This document shows, in pieces, positions 23,515 through 64,000 of a DNA stretch of 64,000 nt. Under the pieces are notes generated by a model. The model saw nothing but the letters and a program-made list of their open reading frames with translations. It did not search any database and was not told the DNA's origin. Within the stretch, counting starts at the first letter, position 1, and the number at the start of each line of letters is the position of its first letter. Source of the DNA: Tiliqua scincoides (taxonomy: Eukaryota; Chordata; Lepidosauria; Squamata; Scincidae); NCBI RefSeq assembly GCF_035046505.1, contig NC_089822.1, positions 78,394,159 to 78,458,158 of the forward strand, in the 5' to 3' direction. The position numbers were made by a program, and so were the translations under genes.

Positions 23515-23785
23515 CAGCATAATGTCTACTCCAGGGGTGTGCAAGCTTTCAACTTTAGGGATCTTGGACCTTGAACAATTGTATAGAAGAGGCAATTTCA
23601 GCAGGTGCAGCTTGTCATCTCACAGATGACAAACTGCACCTGCTGACATTCTCTCTCCTATACAATTGTTAAAGGTTCAGAATCCCTAAAGTTGAAAGTT
23701 TACCTGTCTCTGGTCTACTCAGAAGTAAGTCCCACTGAGTTCAAATCAGACTTACTCCCAGGTAAGTGTATACAGGATTGGAGTC
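23515..23785. mobile_element. Short Harbinger-like MITE split by a fold-back hAT
   Basis: Flanked by TAA (23512-23514 and 23786-23788). The right part carries the family core GAAGTAAGTCCCACTGAG. The left end has lost part of its terminus. Interrupted by 23532-23712. Confidence 0.65.
23532..23712. mobile_element. 181-bp fold-back hAT MITE with perfect TSD
   Basis: Flanked by gtctactc on both sides (23524-23531 and 23713-23720). The two halves are inverted copies along almost the whole length, meeting near 23622 (GTCATCT, CAC, AGATGAC). Any transcript would fold into one long hairpin. Confidence 0.85.
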
Positions 23786-23788
23786 TAA

Positions 23789-24877
23789 GGGCTCTCTGTT
23801 GCAAATGCCTCATAAGGCTAACCCAGCATGAGCCAGGGCTGGGCCCGCTCTAGTGCTGGGCCCGCGTTCCGCTGCCCGGTGGTTTCCCAGACTGTGGGGA
23901 AGCAGAGAGGTGAGTGGGTGTATGAGGGGAGGAAGGGAGGAGGCGTTCCAGGGCAGGGGGAGGTGGGGTGAGGGCAAGAGGGAGACATGGCGGGGGAGGG
24001 AGTGGGGTGGGAGGAGGGTGGGACCAGTGGAGCCAAGCTCCACCAGATCCTGAGCCCCATGTCAGGCCATGCTGTCCAAGACAGGACTCTCTAATTCTGC
24101 ACTGGCTCAAGAGCCACCGCAGAATCAAATAGCCCCATTATGGGATGAAAGTTCCCTTCTAGTACTGTCACATAGCATAAGAGGCCTTAAAGCATGCGGG
24201 GGGGGGGGGGTTGTCTTTTTTTTTTTACCTTCCCCATTTCTGAAACTCCCTTCCCCACCAGGCCTGAACCATAATAAAAGGCTGAAAAAGAAGTGCTCCT
24301 GTTACAGGGCTATGTCATTTTGTTGCACCTGGCATGTGTTATCTTTCTCTATGGGGAATTTGCAGTCCTTTTCAGAGCTTCAGATTAAGAAGTATCCCAA
24401 GGCTTACTGATAAGTTGAATCAAAGTTTTTTTCCCCCCACTTTCCCCCTTCCTTCAATTCCTTCTCCTTTTTCCAGTTCACCAGGAATGGTTGTTATATT
24501 GTAGAAAATATTTATGCTTTTTCAAACTCTCATAACTAGCCCAAACAGATGATCATTTATCTATAAATTTTATGGCACATTGAGAGTCAATATGAGGTAA
24601 AATCTCCTTATCATCTGATAGGATTATACAGATGATTCTGAGAGAGCTCATATTAAATGAGCTCACTCATTTGAGTCATATTGAAGATGTAAGATACCGT
24701 ATATTCAATATTAATTCAATTCAATTCTTCATAATACTCTTTAAAGAGTATTATGGAGACAGAGTACCACAAATTAAGTATTTTTGACACAGAAATGTAA
24801 GATACAAACTAAGTTTGGGTTTATTAGTGATACTGTATTATTATACTACTGAAAAATGTCATACAGTATATCTGTAT
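23789..24877. other. Gene-free stretch
   Basis: GC-rich, purine-biased block at 23880-24050 that opens long frames on both strands by composition only. T-rich and C-rich runs follow. Confidence 0.4.
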
Positions 24878-25115
24878 AACAACCCAATCCTATTCCCCGA
24901 CAATCCATAACACGCAGCACCACTGATGGACTGCACAATGCATGCTATGGTGGTGGTGAGGTGACCAGAAAGCCCAGGAGAGGAAAGCAAAAATTGTTTA
25001 GCTACCTCCCTATAGGCCGCCTGGGCTACAATGGGTGTCCTCCAATCTATGCCAGCTATTTAGCTGAGGTAAGTTAAGAGTCTTAAGAGTGAGGGGGCAT
25101 GTCAGGCCAAGAAAG
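24878..25115. mobile_element. Harbinger-like repeat fragment
   Basis: Starts ACCCAATCCTATTCCCC and includes GCATGCTATGGTGGTGGTGAG, like 33182-33590. Right end uncertain. Confidence 0.4.
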
Positions 25116-25134
25116 GGGGGGTAAGATTTCAGAG

Positions 25135-25766
25135 CAGTGGCATAGCTAATGATCGTGTAGCCCAGTGCCAAGCTCAAAGTGTTGCCCCAGAAGTGATGTC
25201 ACAACTGAAAGTGATGTCACGTCTGGGTTTTTTAAAAGAAAATTGGGAGGAACCCACCTCCTCCCCCCAGCAGCTCACCACCCAATTGCTCTGCTGCCTC
25301 CCCCCTGTCAGTGGCATAGCTAAGGCATCTATCTGCTACCTGGGGTCAAAGAAGTTTTTGTAGCTCCCACTCCATGACAAAATCCGATATAATTAAGTAA
25401 ATAAATAAAAAGTTATTGGTTCCATGCTGTATCATCATAACATTTCATTGGCACTCAGAACAATCAGTATCATAGGTACGTTTTGAGTTAAGCAAATCCA
25501 CTTTTTGTTCCATAAAGGCAGTTGTGTTTTCATTTTCTGGTTAATTGGCCATAACTTTTGATAGAATACAGATATTCCAATGCTGTTTGTTTTATTGCAT
25601 TCTGCATTAAATTACCTTTCCAATGGTATATAACATGATGGTATTATTCATACATACTAAGATTTTCACAATTATGGTCACTAGTGTCAAGCTCAGTTTG
25701 TTGCTCCCCTACAGCTTGATGGCCGGTGCAAATGCTACCCCCTGCACCCCCTTAGCTATGCCACTG
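25135..25766. mobile_element. hAT-like element with an internal copy of its own end
   Basis: Ends CAGTGGCATAGCTAATG and CTTAGCTATGCCACTG, with tttcagag on both sides (25127-25134 and 25767-25774). A second CAGTGGCATAGCTAAGG occurs inside at 25309. Carries the AAGTGATGTCA motif twice near 25190-25220. Confidence 0.85.
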
Positions 25767-25774
25767 TTTCAGAG

Positions 25775-26836
25775 TGTGTTGCTCCCATTGAGATCCTTAT
25801 TCTCCTGATATCAACCTGGCTCCTGGTCCTGAACTGCCCATGATTATCCCTGAACTTCCCCCACCGCTAACCTATCTGCTCTGGCATGAGTTCAGCAGCC
25901 CACTGCTGCCAGCACAGAGCTTCTCTGTTCTCGTGCTGTCATTAGTGAGCAGCCCACTGTTGGAGCAGCTTGCACAATGGCAGCTGATGCCTTACACTGA
26001 CAGGTCGCGAGATCCATCAGCATAAGGCCACCACAGGACTGAGCAGAAACTCTGCCGTGATTCTTTAGTGCTGAAATGAAATTACAGTAAGATTGTGGGC
26101 AGATCAAGTCCTGCACAATTTTGTGAGCTTACACTTTAAGTTCTACCTACATTCCATCTGAAAGAAAAGAATATTTGGCTTTTAATTACTACAAGAATTT
26201 AATTTTTTTTAAAACACCATGACAAAACAACACAAAGCAGTGGTTTTAGGTGGCCCTTTCCAAAGAGGATTTCTAATTTCCACCCTCCCCTTTCTGTGTG
26301 TCATTAAACATGTGTGGTAGGGACAGGCATCCTTTTGGCTTTTGCTTCTAATACAAAAATGCCTGAAGCCAGCATTATGCAGTACTGTGAAGTTTTGACC
26401 AGCAGAATATCCTTCTCTCTCTTAAGAGTAAAATTCAAAGAGCTGGTCTTGTGAGAGGTGGGGTGTCCTCCTTAGGATAGTCAAAGAAGGTAGTGCACAA
26501 TCTGATGCCCACACCCACTGTGCAGTTCTCCTCCAGTTATTTCACTATCTGTTTCAAATCTTGTACTTCTTGACAAGAACTCTGCTGCTGCAAATAAAGC
26601 CTATTCTCATACTTAATGCACTAGAAATACTGGCTTGAGAGATAGGTAGGTGTCTTAAAAATTCTCTCAATCACATTTAAAACCTGTCATATAAAACTTT
26701 GAAAATGGGTCACCTGACCCACCCTGTTCCCCCCCCCTCAATTTGAACCCTTCGAGGACCCCAACTGCAAATAAATATGTTTAAAAATCATCATACACAA
26801 CACAAGTCAGGAATGTATTTTGAGTACCAGCTTTCT
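25775..26836 (-). other. FREM1 3' flank, presumably 3' UTR
   Basis: About 1.06 kb downstream of the stop with no recognised repeat. Two ATTAAA hexamers on the minus strand (near 26181 and 26198) are candidate poly(A) signals about 640 nt past the stop. Transcript data would be needed to fix the end. Confidence 0.35.
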
Positions 26837-62367
<35,531 letters not shown>

Positions 62368-62721
62368 CTGGGAGGTGGGAGAAGGGGTGGTGAAAGGAGA
62401 GAAGAAAGAAACAGAAAAAGAGAGAAATAAATCTGTTTTCCTCAAAATCTATTTCACATCATTTCCGTGCTCCCCCCATTTCCATCCAGCTCCCCACCCC
62501 CATATGACTGCCAGTCACAGCCAGCTTGTTTCTGCTGGCATGGGACAAGCAGAACACAGCAGCTGTTCATTAATCCATCAGCACACCACTGACTCAAAAG
62601 TAATAAAGTTCCTTTCCAAACAATTTACTTTATTTTTTTTTTTTAAAAGTACACCTGTCTCTATTTTCCCATCCTAACAAAATTTAGAATTTTCGTTTCC
62701 ACATTGCCCTACTTATCTGAA

Positions 62722-62990
62722 TACAGGTTGGTCCTTAAAATCCATGATGAATCTGTTCCCCCCCCCCATGGACACCAAACCCCTGGATATTAAGATTTGT
62801 GTGGGGGAGGGGAAGCCTCAGAGGACTAGCAGATGTGATTGGAAGTGCCTTCTGGTAACGCCCAAAGCTGTTCTGAAGTGTGGGGAGGCTGTGTCACTTT
62901 CTAGGCATGACCAGAAGACACTTCTGATTGTGTATGGGAGGTTTGGTGAAGTTCTGCAGATACAGGTCAGGACCCACATTAAGTTAAATG
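62722..62990. mobile_element. Pogo/Tigger-like fragment
   Basis: TACAGGTTGGTCCTTAAAATC with CCATGGACACCAAACCCC and GGATATTAAGATTTG, an eroded Tigger-type end. Limits approximate. Confidence 0.4.
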
Positions 62991-63199
62991 CATGGGAAAG
63001 AGCCTATGCTGAAATGACCATCATGCTGCAAAGGAAACCTGCAAAGGGATCTTTGTGGGAAGAAGCTCTGTTGAACTCAGCAGGCCTTACTTTAATCTGC
63101 TTAGAATCATGCTATTACATATCTCTCTAACAAGCCAAAAAGAGACGCCCCCTCGGCATCTCTTGGTTCTGTTGTTAGGGATTCTTTTTGGCTTGTACA

Positions 63200-64000
63200 A
63201 CCTGAGGATGCAATCAGGATTATCTGGACGGTGAGGCCATCTGCCTGCTTAACCTTTGTCCAGCTTCACTTTATACAAGCAGCCTGGGGAGGGGAGGGTG
63301 CTTAATTTGTCCTTGAGGGAAGGGATGTTGCCTGTACAAGATGGCAGTGGTTCGCCATCTTTAAAGAAGCCCGCCCTAAATCCGACCTTATTAGATAATT
63401 TCTGGCCGGTGTCAAACCTCCCTTTTTCTGAGTAAGATGACTGAGCGGGTGCTGACATCTTAGCTCCAGAGAGACCTTGATGAAACATTCTCAGGATCCC
63501 TATCAGTCCGGTTTCAGAATGGGCTTCGGGATGGAGTCAGCCTTGGTCACCTTGGTGGATGACTGGTTGGGAAGTGTGTCTCTGTTGCTCTTCCTGGACC
63601 TCTCAGCAGCTCTTGACACAACTGACCATGGTGTTCTTCTGGGGCAGTTGGTGCTTGGAGGCATTGTTTTGCAGTGGTTCCACTGCTTCTTGGCTGACAG
63701 TTCCCAGATTCTTGGGATTCCTACCATGTGGAGTGCTGCAGCAATGTATCTCACCCCCTGTGCTGGGAGAGGTCATGTGGGGATTTGGAGTGGGGTGCCA
63801 TCAATATGCTGATGACATTCAGTTCTATCTTTCATTTCCACCAAATACTAAGGGGGCTGATGAAAACCTGGAACACTGCCTGGAGGCAGTTGGGACTGGT
63901 TGGGGGCTAAGAAGATGAAATTAAATCCAGACAAAACAGAAGACTTCTTGGTCCAAAAATCCACAATGCAGGTGCTAGACTATCAACCTGAATTGGTTGC
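63200..64000 (+). mobile_element. L2/CR1-group LINE, reverse-transcriptase fragment, cut by window end
   Basis: Plus strand, antisense to FREM1. In pieces of frame it encodes KKPALNPTLLDNF, then QSGFRMGFGMESALVTLVDD, LLLFLDLSAALDTTDHG and GVGCHQYADDIQFYLSFPP. FLDLSAA and YADD (63805-63816) are the RT catalytic motifs A and C. Several frame changes between them show it is dead. Confidence 0.82.

Noticed and set aside
23810-24128. Overlapping proline- and arginine-rich open frames
   Set aside because: Purine-biased GC-rich sequence opens frames on both strands; no start context, domain or splice evidence.

Overview
The window is vertebrate nuclear DNA, almost certainly from a squamate reptile and possibly a gecko-like lizard. 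The species guess rests only on the repeat types and is weak. Two host genes are recognisable, both on the minus strand. CER1 (Cerberus, a secreted DAN-family BMP/Nodal antagonist) is complete in two exons (16172-18722). The 3' part of FREM1 (FRAS1-related extracellular matrix protein 1) is present as 17 coding exons (26837-62367); its 5' exons lie beyond position 64000. From high to low coordinates the order is FREM1 then CER1, the arrangement known from human 9p22. ZDHHC21, expected next below CER1, was not seen in positions 1-16171.

Layout. 1-16171 is gene-free, with repeat copies separated by unassigned AT-rich DNA. 16172-18722 is CER1 with one intron, and a TATA-like box lies 80 bp upstream of its ATG. 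18812-26836 is repeat-rich DNA between the genes and includes the FREM1 3' flank. 26837-62367 is the FREM1 3' half. It encodes the end of one CSPG repeat, four complete CSPG repeats, a Calx-beta domain, a linker and a C-terminal C-type lectin domain. The 17 exons add up in phase to 2837 nt, about 944 residues plus the stop. All introns are GT-AG except one GC-AG intron next to a CA repeat. CER1 acts as a secreted antagonist in early axis patterning; FREM1 belongs to the FRAS/FREM basement-membrane complex. They are neighbours and need not share a pathway.

The rest is mostly transposable elements, and their boundaries can be read from target-site duplications (TSDs). They include hAT-like elements with 8-bp TSDs (several perfect), Harbinger-like MITEs flanked by TAA/TTA, two 81-bp TTAA-flanked MITEs, pogo/Tigger-like pieces, 3' ends of CR1/L2-group LINEs, an internally deleted L1 and a 5S-rRNA-derived SINE with a 13-bp TSD. 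Nesting is extensive: LINE pieces inside a hAT inside a Tigger-like element, and a MITE inside a hAT inside an L1 inside a FREM1 intron. No convincing new protein-coding system, retroviral element, tRNA gene or CRISPR array was found. The most notable items are the GC-AG/CA-repeat splice site, a recurrent ETS/CRE-like motif pair in unrelated hAT copies, two long fold-back repeats, a pair of unassigned inverted 280-bp repeats and two candidate conserved non-coding stretches.
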